NCBI RefSeq assembly: GCF_030068455.1 | Contig: NZ_JAQOSQ010000018.1 | Coordinates: forward strand, 19,690-83,689 | Origin: Roseofilum casamattae BLCC-M143 | GTDB taxonomy: Bacteria > Cyanobacteriota > Cyanobacteriia > Cyanobacteriales > Desertifilaceae | DNA length: 64,000 nt | Direction: 5' to 3' | In this document: piece by piece, positions 1 through 9,400 of the stretch | How positions within the stretch are numbered: position 1 is the stretch's first letter | How the letters are laid out: each line of letters begins with the position of its first letter | Made by a program: the position numbers and the translations under genes | Notes under the pieces: generated by a model | What the model was told of the DNA's origin: nothing | The model's database searches: none | What the model saw: only the letters and a program-made list of their open reading frames with translations

Positions 1-834
1 CGCGATATCTCCTGTGGAGTCTAACTGCTGCAAGCATTGTTCCAGATCGTGCTTTAAACCCAAGGCACTTTGATAGCGGTCTTCTGCATTTTTTCGCAGC
101 AATTTCAAGACAATATTTTGTAGAATTGCAGGAACTGTACTTTCTTCTGGAAATTTGGCAGTCTGGGCAATATGATAATAAATTAATTCGGTCGGATCTT
201 CGCTGATAAAAGGCAGTTCGCCGGTCAGCATTTGGTATAATACAATTCCTAAGGAATAAAAATCAGCGCGATAGTCAATCCCTCGATTCATCCGTCCGGT
301 TTGTTCTGGGGAAATATAGGATAAACTGCCTTCAAGACCTCGAGGATTGAGCAGTTGTTGTTGTTCCTTGGGTAAAAAGCTAGAAATACTAAAATCAATG
401 AGTTGAACTCGATGGGTTTCGGCGTGGATGATAATGTTGGCGGGTTTAATATCTTTGTGAATAATGCCGTATTGATTTAAATAATGAAGGGCTTCAACCA
501 GTTGTAGGCTAATGTTGAGAACTTCTCTGAGTGAGAGCTGGAAGGAAGCGCAATATTCGGACAGAGCGATCGCCCCGGAATCTGGCATAATTAGAGCATA
601 ACCATTGCTATAGCGCTCCAAGGCAAGGAGTTGTACGATGTGAGGATGTTGCAATTCCCGAGCGATGATATACTGGTTGCGAAACTGGACTAACTCTTTC
701 AAGTTGGGATGGGGATTGCGCAACGCTTTGATAATGACCGGATGGCGATCGCGGTTTCGGACACCTCGATATACTAGCGTGCGACTTCCCGCATACACTA
801 GCTCACGGCCGTGATAACCCGTTAAGTTCAGCAT
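1..834 (-). CDS. Multidomain Ser/Thr protein kinase, N-terminal part (cut by window edge)
   Basis: This reading frame starts at an ATG whose complement is at 832-834 and stays open for 278 codons to the left edge, so the gene continues outside the window. It encodes the kinase domain of a fourth member of the tandem family found at 1144-17282: it begins MLNLTGYHGRELVYAG, has VIIK with the ATP-binding Lys, the catalytic loop HKDIKPAN, LIDFS in place of the usual DFG, and SPEQTGRMNR in the activation segment. The start follows a strong GGAGGGAG ribosome site (complement of 839-846), identical to that of its three neighbours. By analogy it should continue into AAA ATPase, GAF and PP2C domains. 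Its upstream spacer (835-1143) is longer than the others, so it may have its own promoter. The kinase call is firm; the rest of the protein is inferred. Confidence 0.85.
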   Translation of the reverse strand, partial: MLNLTGYHGRELVYAGSRTLVYRGVRNRDRHPVIIKALRNPHPNLKELVQFRNQYIIARELQHPHIVQLLALERYSNGYALIMPDSGAIALSEYCASFQLSLREVLNISLQLVEALHYLNQYGIIHKDIKPANIIIHAETHRVQLIDFSISSFLPKEQQQLLNPRGLEGSLSYISPEQTGRMNRGIDYRADFYSLGIVLYQMLTGELPFISEDPTELIYYHIAQTAKFPEESTVPAILQNIVLKLLRKNAEDRYQSALGLKHDLEQCLQQLDSTGDIA

Positions 835-1143
835 CACTCTCCCTCCGAAGATCCATTGCATAAGGCAGATCGATCGTCAACACGATGATGTCGCTTCTTT
901 CTCTGCTTAGTCTAGTTATTTTGATACCACAGTCATCTCATGGGTTGATGAGGATGTACTTGTCACCTTGGAAAACTAGGAAACGCTTGCGGTTAACTCG
1001 ATCCCACCGGGAACGGGTATCGACATCAATTCAATATAATTTTCAATAAAAAATAAACTTCAATAAAAATAGATTGTAATATAAATAGTATAATAAATAA
1101 CTGTATTTTGCGCAAAGGTATCCATGAGTTGACTGCCACACTG
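835..1143. promoter_or_regulatory. Intergenic spacer with AT-rich tract, probable promoter region
   Basis: About 310 bases without a gene lie between the stop of one kinase gene and the start of the next. The part at about 1020-1110 is very AT-rich and contains two TTCAATAAAA copies and TATAAT-like words. It probably carries the promoter of the minus-strand gene that starts at 834. No clear paired -35/-10 could be assigned. Confidence 0.4.
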
Positions 1144-4100
1144 TTAAGCAACCACTCGTTCTTTCAGAACTAACAAGGTAATATCATCAAAGACTTTACC
1201 ATCGCCAATAAAACGTTGCACATCAGAAATTACGGCTGCTTGAATCCCTTCAGCCGATAAAGACCAGTGGCGTTGAATGACCTCACACAACTGCTCTAAT
1301 CCATACATTTTACCAGCTTTGTTCTGCGCTTCAGGAATACCATCGGTATAGAGAACCACTCCATCTCCCGGTTCCAACTTCACCGTCACCTGGGCGATAA
1401 ACTCGGCAATATCATCAATCAACCCTATGGTCATCCCCAAATCCATGGTATCAATAGTTTCCAAGCTGCCATCAGCGCGCACGACTAACACCTCTTCATG
1501 TTGTCCGCTAATGCTCAAATACCCTTGGTTATAGTTTAGAATTGCTAGAGTTAACTGTCGGTCTACTTGCATCCGTTCTACATTTTTATAGAGGGTGCTA
1601 TTCACCGTATTTAAAAAGCGCACCGGATCCTCTTCTTGCAGTTCTTTCATCGCCCGGATGACCGTTTGCGCCATCATCATTACTAATCCACTTTCGAGAC
1701 CGTGGCCGGTAACATCTCCAATGCCAATCGTAACGACTTCATCTTTCACCAACACATCGTAATAGTCTCCACCAACCTCATCAGCCGGAGCCATATACCC
1801 AGCAATATCTAAGGACGGGATTGCCAGCAATTCTTCGGCTTTTGGCAGGATCATTTCTTGGACTCGCCGGGCGATATCCAGCTCGGCTCCCAAGCGTAAA
1901 TTTTCGGCTTTCAATCGTTCGTTTAGTTTAGCGATCTCTGCATTGGCAGTGGCTAGTTTCGACGTTCGTTGAGCGACCTTATCTTCGAGAGTATGATAAA
2001 AGCGAGCATTATTAATTGAAATGGCAGCTTGAGTCGTGAGTAAGCTGAGGACTTCAATTCGATCTGGGGTAAAGGCATTGGCTGCTAGATAATTTTCTAA
2101 ATAGAGAATTCCAATGAGCTGACCTTGGTTCAAAATTGGAGTACAAAATAGACTTTTGGGTGGATGTTGTTGTAAATAAGAATCGGTGGCGAAGGGATGT
2201 TCTTCTTCGAGATTATCGATTAATAATGTTTCCCGAGTGTGCTTAACTGTATTGATAATAGTTTTGGGCAGATTGGTGGCTCGATCTAATCTTGTGGTCA
2301 CTAGATTACAGGTTCCATTGGCGTATTGAGCTGTTACTTCCCAATTTCCCGTATTATTTAAAATCAAAAGTCCTTCATTTGCTCCGGCATTTTCGATCGA
2401 AATATGCATCAATTTTGAGAGTAATGCTTCCAAAGAAATTTCCTCGGAAATCACTTGGGATGCTTTCATTACTGTTTTTAGATCGAGAAGATTAGAGCTA
2501 TCGGTTGATGTTTTGGAAAAGGTTTCATTCTGGTTTGCGGGACTGGAAGTATCCGCGATCGCACTCAAGAGTTCTGGGTAGTTTTGCTTCAGGCGATCGC
2601 ATTTTGCATTGGCTCCCCATTGGGCATAACCGTAATAAGCGTCTTGCATATAACCGGCAGCCATTTTGTCTTTTCCCCAGTCTAGAGAAAACCGAGCGGC
2701 AAGTTCGTTTCCGAGAGCGGCTTCTTGCAGAAAACCATACTCTTTTGCTTTGGCGATCGCGCGATCGTAAGCTTCTAAAGCATCCACCTTTTCTCCTAAC
2801 ACTCGATGCCGTTCTGCTACAATTAAATCGACTTTATGTTGATGATTCATTGGGGCATAATCCGCCCAATACCGTTGTAATCTTATTTGATTTTCTTCTA
2901 CTTCCTCTAATGTTTTATCTAGCTCTAAGGATGATTCTCCGAGCTGGTTGAGGCGAATCAGCGAGTCGTATAAATACAGCACTGGTTCCGCAATCAATCC
3001 GGGAGACGTTTGCAGATAATTCCGTACCTTTTCAGCAGAATCTAGAGCCGATTCCAGTTCGCCGAACAGGTAACATAACATCATTTTATAGAGATAAAAC
3101 ACAGACAAACCGAGAGAATTATTCGCCGAACCCATTGCCGAAATAAACTGCTCTTCTTCTGCTTTAGTTTCAGCCAAGATTGTCGGGGATATTCCTTGTC
3201 CGAGCAAATTCAAGATACACTGCCAACAACTGCGACACCAATCGCTAGCAGCGAGTTGATTGATCTGAATTAATCCATGATAGTACGTGCGCGCGTCCTC
3301 TTCCAAAGATACTAGAGGTTGACTGCACCAAAAAGATTGAAAACAAACCGCATGAGCATTATACCCGGCAAACTCTAAGGTACCCACTTCCAGGCCAATC
3401 CGATATCCATCACGGGACGGAGCAATGGTTTCTTGAATATGAGATTGACGGTGAACGAGGAAAAACATGACCACATGCAAAGCTAATGGCTCAATGGCTT
3501 TCATCTTCAATTTCGAGACAACTTCTAGGGATAAACGACCGAATTTTACTCCTGTATCGATATCGGACAAGAGACTGCAAGAGACAATTCCGTAGCAGGA
3601 ATAGATATGAGGAGAAGCGGACGTATTGCCATATTGAATTGAGAGCTTTACGCCCAAAGCAACAAATAATGGATAGAGTAGCGATCCGGAAAGATAAGCT
3701 GCCGGAATAATACTATTGATGACTTCAATAATTGCTATTTGCTCGCGATCGCTCATCAAAGGCAAATCGACTAAGTCGGCAATCGTTCGCTCTCCAATCG
3801 ATGCTTTGATTTCGGCAACGATCTTATCTGTATCCTCAGGTGTTGGAGTTTCCGGAAAGGTAATTCCAAATTGTTGTAAAAATTCTAGAGCCACAGCGAT
3901 GGCTTGTCTGCCTTGAGCTTGAGTATTATAGTATTGAAATTTAATGCAGTAAACATTCACTTGTTCTGGCAAAGAATGAACCTGTTGAATCGTGCTGTCA
4001 ATGAACGATTTCATGGATTGAAAATCCCCAGAGAGGAATGTCATTTCTGCCCCAAGTTCGTGAAACTCTAGGGTCATATCGTATTGCTCGTTCCAAGCTG

Positions 4101-6426
4101 TTTCTCCCAATAAAAATAGCCCGGTTTTAACGTACTCAATCGCCGTTTCATAGGCATTAGTTCCTTTCGCTTTCCGAGAAGCAATTAAATTTAATCGTGC
4201 TAATTCGTCTCGTTCGTTCGTTTCCGTAATTAATCGAGTACCATAGTTGAGTTGATTCACCAGTTGAAAAATACGATCGCCCCAAGCTTCGGCTGGAATA
4301 TGTTCTAACAGCCGTTTGCCAATTTGATAGTGAGTTCGATCTCTTTTGTCTTCTGGAACTAGAGCATAAGCGGCTTGTTGAATGCGATCGTGGGCAAATT
4401 TATAGGCTTGAATAAGTAAATCTTTATCGAGAGCAGATTGCACCAGAATAAACTCGTTTTCGAGAGGGATTTGTAATTGCTTAAATACATCTTTAGAGTC
4501 TTGTTTTCTCACCCAGGAAAGAGTGTTTAAATCGAACTCCGTGCCCAAATAGGCTGCAGCGGCCAGAATAGTCTGTACGGGTTCTGGCAATTTCTGTAAC
4601 TGCCCGACCATGAGTTCGACCACATTATCGGAAAATCGCATAGTTTCGATATCTTCCAGATTCCATTGCCAGGTTTGGCGATCGCGATTAAACTCGAGCA
4701 ATTCTTCGTTATATAATGTTTTCAGAAACTGGTTGACAAAAAACGGATTTCCTGCAGTTTTATGAATAATTAATTGCCCTAAATCGGTCACTTCATCTGG
4801 TTCTCGATCGAGAGTATCGCCAATGAATGCCGCGACTTCTTCTTGAGATAATGGTGTCAGAGAAATGGCTTCCACTCTAACTTGTTGTCGCTCCAATTTT
4901 GCCAGAGTTAAACCGAACGGATGACCGGGAAAAACTTCATTATCGCGATAGGCAAGAATCGGCAATAGATACTGGATTTTACATCCTTCTAGGAGAATTT
5001 CTAGTAAATTTAAAGTAGCCGAATCTGCCCATTGCATATCGTCAAGAAAAATAACTAAAGGATGCTCCGGACGACAAAACACTTGTACGAACCGTTGGAA
5101 TACTAAATTAAACCGATTTTGTGCCTCCGCTGCCCCTAACTGCGGAATAGGAGGTTGCGATCCAATAATTCGCTCTAGATCGGGAATGACATCCACAATG
5201 ACTTGTCCGTTATTCCCCAAAGTCTGCAACAGAGAATGTTTCCACTGCTCTAAATATTCGTCGGATTCCCCTAACAATTGTTTGACCAAACCGGCAAAAG
5301 CATCCACCAGAGCAGAATAGGGAATATTTCGCTGAAATTGATCGAATTTACCGGCAATAAAATATCCTCGTTTTTCCGTAATTGGTTTATATAGCGATCG
5401 CACCAAAGCCGATTTACCAATACCCGAATATCCGCTCACCAAAACCATTTCAGCCGATTCTCCAGGGGCTTCCGCACCCGAGGCTACGCGATCGAATGCA
5501 GTTAGTAACGTCGCCAATTCGCGATCGCGACCGTAGAGTTTTTGCGGAATTTGCAAGCGATAGGAATAATCTCGCATTCCTAAAGCAAACGGAATTATCT
5601 TACCGGTTTCTTGCCACTGTCGGCCGCAGCATTCTAAGTCATGCTTTAAACCCAAAGCACTTTGATAGCGCTCTTCCGCATTTTTTGCCATCAGTTTCAA
5701 GACAATTTCTTGCAGCACTTGCGGAATATCGCGATCGGTTGGAAATTCCGGGATTTGCGCAATATGGCAATGAACTAATTCCATCGGATCCTCACCTTGA
5801 AACGGCTGCTGACCGACAAGCAATTCGTATAAGGTTACTCCCAAGGAATAGAAATCAGTACGGTAGTCAATTCCTCGGTTCATTCGTCCCGTTTGTTCGG
5901 GCGACAGATAAGATAAACTGCCTTCGAGAACATTCGGACTCACCAGTTGTTGTTCTTCTTTTGGTAGCAGACTAGAAATACTAAAATCAATCAGTTGAAT
6001 CTGATGAGTTTGCGGGTGAATAATAATATTGGCAGGTTTAATATCTTTGTGAATAATTCGTTGTTGACTTAAATAATGCAGAGCTTCAGTTAATTGCCCG
6101 ATCGCATCTAAAATTTCCGGTAGAGAGAGCGGGTGTAACTGCCCGTACTCGGACAGAGCGATCGCCCCAGAATCTGGCATAATTACCCCATAGCCATTTC
6201 CATAAGGTTCTAAGGAAAGCGGCTGCACGATGTGAGGATGTTGCAGTTCGCGAGTGATGAAATACTGATTGCGGAACTGGACTAATTCTTGGATGCTGGG
6301 GTTGGGGTAGCGCAAAACTTTAACGATCACCGGATAGCGATCGCTGGTGCGGACTCCTCGATAGACTAACGTGCGGCTTCCCGTGTAAACCAGATCGCAC
6401 TCTTCATAACCCGCTAAGTTCAGCAT
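1144..6426 (-). CDS. Ser/Thr kinase - AAA ATPase - GAF - SpoIIE/PP2C phosphatase
   Basis: A 1,760-residue cytoplasmic signalling protein. Residues 1-270 form a Hanks-type kinase with Lys36, Glu60, the HKDIKPAN loop (Asp128) and Asp147 in LIDFS; DFS instead of DFG is usual for this cyanobacterial subfamily. Residues about 295-560 are an AAA-type ATPase with Walker A GYSGIGKS (332-339) and Walker B VIFLDDMQWAD. About 600-1280 is helical, TPR-like and probably a sensor or scaffold. A GAF domain follows (about 1340-1490), then a coiled coil and a SpoIIE/RsbU-type PP2C phosphatase (about 1540-1755) with EVGGDYYD, GIGDVTGHG, YTDGIPEA and FDDITLL, so all metal-binding Asp motifs are present. Kinase and phosphatase in one chain suggests control of an anti-sigma/anti-anti-sigma-like partner. 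The start has a GGAGGGAG ribosome site at 6431-6438. Only 16 bases separate it from the stop of the next paralogue upstream, so the two are probably co-transcribed. Confidence 0.93.
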   Translation of the reverse strand: MLNLAGYEECDLVYTGSRTLVYRGVRTSDRYPVIVKVLRYPNPSIQELVQFRNQYFITRELQHPHIVQPLSLEPYGNGYGVIMPDSGAIALSEYGQLHPLSLPEILDAIGQLTEALHYLSQQRIIHKDIKPANIIIHPQTHQIQLIDFSISSLLPKEEQQLVSPNVLEGSLSYLSPEQTGRMNRGIDYRTDFYSLGVTLYELLVGQQPFQGEDPMELVHCHIAQIPEFPTDRDIPQVLQEIVLKLMAKNAEERYQSALGLKHDLECCGRQWQETGKIIPFALGMRDYSYRLQIPQKLYGRDRELATLLTAFDRVASGAEAPGESAEMVLVSGYSGIGKSALVRSLYKPITEKRGYFIAGKFDQFQRNIPYSALVDAFAGLVKQLLGESDEYLEQWKHSLLQTLGNNGQVIVDVIPDLERIIGSQPPIPQLGAAEAQNRFNLVFQRFVQVFCRPEHPLVIFLDDMQWADSATLNLLEILLEGCKIQYLLPILAYRDNEVFPGHPFGLTLAKLERQQVRVEAISLTPLSQEEVAAFIGDTLDREPDEVTDLGQLIIHKTAGNPFFVNQFLKTLYNEELLEFNRDRQTWQWNLEDIETMRFSDNVVELMVGQLQKLPEPVQTILAAAAYLGTEFDLNTLSWVRKQDSKDVFKQLQIPLENEFILVQSALDKDLLIQAYKFAHDRIQQAAYALVPEDKRDRTHYQIGKRLLEHIPAEAWGDRIFQLVNQLNYGTRLITETNERDELARLNLIASRKAKGTNAYETAIEYVKTGLFLLGETAWNEQYDMTLEFHELGAEMTFLSGDFQSMKSFIDSTIQQVHSLPEQVNVYCIKFQYYNTQAQGRQAIAVALEFLQQFGITFPETPTPEDTDKIVAEIKASIGERTIADLVDLPLMSDREQIAIIEVINSIIPAAYLSGSLLYPLFVALGVKLSIQYGNTSASPHIYSCYGIVSCSLLSDIDTGVKFGRLSLEVVSKLKMKAIEPLALHVVMFFLVHRQSHIQETIAPSRDGYRIGLEVGTLEFAGYNAHAVCFQSFWCSQPLVSLEEDARTYYHGLIQINQLAASDWCRSCWQCILNLLGQGISPTILAETKAEEEQFISAMGSANNSLGLSVFYLYKMMLCYLFGELESALDSAEKVRNYLQTSPGLIAEPVLYLYDSLIRLNQLGESSLELDKTLEEVEENQIRLQRYWADYAPMNHQHKVDLIVAERHRVLGEKVDALEAYDRAIAKAKEYGFLQEAALGNELAARFSLDWGKDKMAAGYMQDAYYGYAQWGANAKCDRLKQNYPELLSAIADTSSPANQNETFSKTSTDSSNLLDLKTVMKASQVISEEISLEALLSKLMHISIENAGANEGLLILNNTGNWEVTAQYANGTCNLVTTRLDRATNLPKTIINTVKHTRETLLIDNLEEEHPFATDSYLQQHPPKSLFCTPILNQGQLIGILYLENYLAANAFTPDRIEVLSLLTTQAAISINNARFYHTLEDKVAQRTSKLATANAEIAKLNERLKAENLRLGAELDIARRVQEMILPKAEELLAIPSLDIAGYMAPADEVGGDYYDVLVKDEVVTIGIGDVTGHGLESGLVMMMAQTVIRAMKELQEEDPVRFLNTVNSTLYKNVERMQVDRQLTLAILNYNQGYLSISGQHEEVLVVRADGSLETIDTMDLGMTIGLIDDIAEFIAQVTVKLEPGDGVVLYTDGIPEAQNKAGKMYGLEQLCEVIQRHWSLSAEGIQAAVISDVQRFIGDGKVFDDITLLVLKERVVA

Positions 6427-6442
6427 TACTCTCCCTCCGAAA

Positions 6443-9400
6443 TTAGTTGCAATGGTTGCGATCGCATCCTTGTTCCTTTATAACTACCAAAGTAATATCG
6501 TCAAACACTTTATGGCTGCCAATAAACTCTTGCACGTCAGCAATCGCTTCGGCTTGAATCTCTTCAGCAGAGCCAGACCAATGCTGTTGAATTGTTTCGC
6601 ACAACCGCTCCAATCCATAAAGTTCGCCAGCTTTATTCTCTGCTTCGGGAATACCATCGGTATAGAGAACCACTCCATCCCCCGGTTCCAGTTTCACCGT
6701 CACTTGCGCGATAAACTCGGCAATATCATCGACCAAGGCGATCGTCATCCCTAAGTCCATAGTATCAACGGTTTCTAAGCTACCATCAGCCCGCACCACT
6801 AACACCTCTTCATGTTGTCCGCTAATGCTTAAATGCCCTTGGTTATAGTTAAGAATCGCGAGGGTTAACTGTCGGTCTACTTGCATCCGTTCCACATTTT
6901 TATAGAGGGTACGATTCACCGTATTTAAAAAGCGCACCGGATCTTCTTCTCGCAGTTCTTTCATCGCCCGAATGACCGTTTGCGCCATCATCATCACCAA
7001 GCCACTTTCTAAGCCGTGGCCGGTGACATCTCCAATGCCGATAGTGACGACTTCGTCTTCGACCAACACATCGTAATAGTCTCCACCAACCTCATCGGCC
7101 GGAGTCATATACCCGGCAATATCTAAAGATGGGATAGCTCGCAATTCTTCTGGTTTAGGTAAAATCATTTCTTGCACCTGCCGGGCGATATCTAGCTCGG
7201 CTCCCAAGCGCAAATTTTCCGCTTTCAATCGTTCGTTCAGTTCGGTAATTTCTGTATTGGCGGTTGCCAGTTGAGCCGTACGTTCTGCCAACTGCGAAGT
7301 TCGTTTCGCGACTTTGTCTTCTAATGTTTGATAGAACCGAGCATTATTAATTGAAATAGCAGCTTGGGTCGTTAGAAGATCGAGCACTTTCATGCGATCG
7401 GTGGTGAAGGCTTCTGGCGTGAGATGGTTTTCTAAATAGAGAATCCCAATCGATTGACCTTGGTTCAAAATTGGAGTACAGACTAAGCTTTGGGTTGGCT
7501 TGGGTAATAAGTATGTATCTGTCTTAAACGGATGGTCTTCCGATAAGTTATCGATCGCAACGACTTCTTCCGTCCGTTTCACCCAATTAATGATACTGTG
7601 CGGTAGAGCGTCCGCCTCTTCTAAGGGCAAAATGGATAGATTGCAATCGCCCTTAGCATAGCGAGCCGTAATTTCCCAGGTCCCGGAATTATCTAAAATT
7701 AACGTCCCTTGAGTCGCTCCCGCATTCTCAATTAGGATATGCATGACCTTGGACAATAAACTACTCAGAGAAATTTCTTCAGAGAGCACTTGAGACGCTT
7801 TAAACACGCTCGTCAGATCGAGAATATTTCCACTTTCAGTTGCTGTACTTGTCAGAGTTTCTTGCTCTGAGAATTGGCTAGAACGATTCATTAACGGAGC
7901 CAGAAGTTGGGGATATCTGTTTTCCAGATCGTCTGTTTTTGCCTTGGCTCCCCATTGAGCGTACAGATAATAGGCTTCTTGCATATAACCGGCGGCCACT
8001 TTTGCTTTTCCCCAAGATAGGTAAGCTTTCGCTGCCAGCTCGTTGGCAAGAGCTTCTTCATGGAGAAATTCATGTTCTTTGGCACCGGCGATCGCGCGAT
8101 CGTAATATTCTGTTGCTTCAAACTTGTTGCCTAAGACGCGATATTTTTCTGCATCAATGAGATCGCATTTATGCTGAAAATTCATCGGAGCAAAGCCAGA
8201 CCACATTTCCAAACGACTGCGATCGTTTTTCAAGATCTCCCAGTGCTCTGGTGCGATTTCGTTTTGGGCTAATAATACTAAGCTGTAATAGAAAATTTGC
8301 TCGGAAACATAAGGCATGGATAAGGCAGCACCTCTCGTTTGCCGTCCTTGTTCGCCAACTTCGAGCGCTCTGGCATAATCTTCAAACCAATAAAAGAGTC
8401 GGGTTTGCGCCTCATAAAAGCAGAAGGCCAGATGCACGTTGCTCTCTTCCCACTCTTGAAGATAGGATGGGCGATCGAATATATTGCCTTCCAACACTTG
8501 TGGGACTTCATTTTCTCCCATAAGATTAGCAATCAACTGTTGGTACATTAAGAAGAAACTTTTCTGAAATTCATATTTTGCTTTAACAATGGCTGGAAAG
8601 TATTGTTCGTGAAGTTTGCGAATGTCTTCGAGCAAACCACCACTGAAGTAAAAATAATTAGAACGGTGTGTAGCTGCATAAAATGCAAACTCTAAATCTC
8701 CAGTTTCAAACCCACTTGCGATCGCTCTAATAAGATCGTGTACTGCATTCCTGAGAGGTTCTTTCCAGGGTCTGATAAATACATTTAGCATATTTCGTGC
8801 TTTGGTTTCAAATTCACGAGCGTTCAATTTATCGAGAACTCTTAAACAGAGTTTTCCAAATGCATATCCTGCTTCAATTTCATCATATACTCCACATAAA
8901 ACACTACCATGCCATGTATAAAATGCTGTGGCAACTGGAGCTTGTCCGTAATTGATAAAATATCGAATCCCATGCAGAATTAACAATGGATACAAATTAG
9001 GTTGGGAAATATAAGCTGCTGATACTGCATTCGTAAGAATCTCGATCGCAGTGAGTTTTTCTTCATTCTCAAGGATCGGTAAATCCTCGAGATTGGCAAT
9101 CTCTTCGATGGGTAATTCAACCTCTTTACGCAAGCGCTCGGTCTCCGCTTGAATCCTATCTGGATCGGAAGGTAAAGTAATCCCCAAGGGAATCAGTGCT
9201 TGTCGAGTAATATCAAGTGCCTCATACATTTTATTATCATTGACCTCAAAAAGGATTTCAAAAGCATTTATTTTCGCGCGGTCAATTTCTCTTTGAACTC
9301 TTGGAATGGTCTGCTCGCATACCTTTCTTGCCTCATCTAAATCGTGATTTAGATGCTCGGTTTCAATGGTTGTTATGGCTAAGGAAAACATCAGCTCGTA

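Noticed and set aside
5382..5975. 197-codon frame opposite the kinase region of the first complete giant gene
   Set aside because: Antisense to a conserved domain; the product resembles nothing and has no ribosome site.
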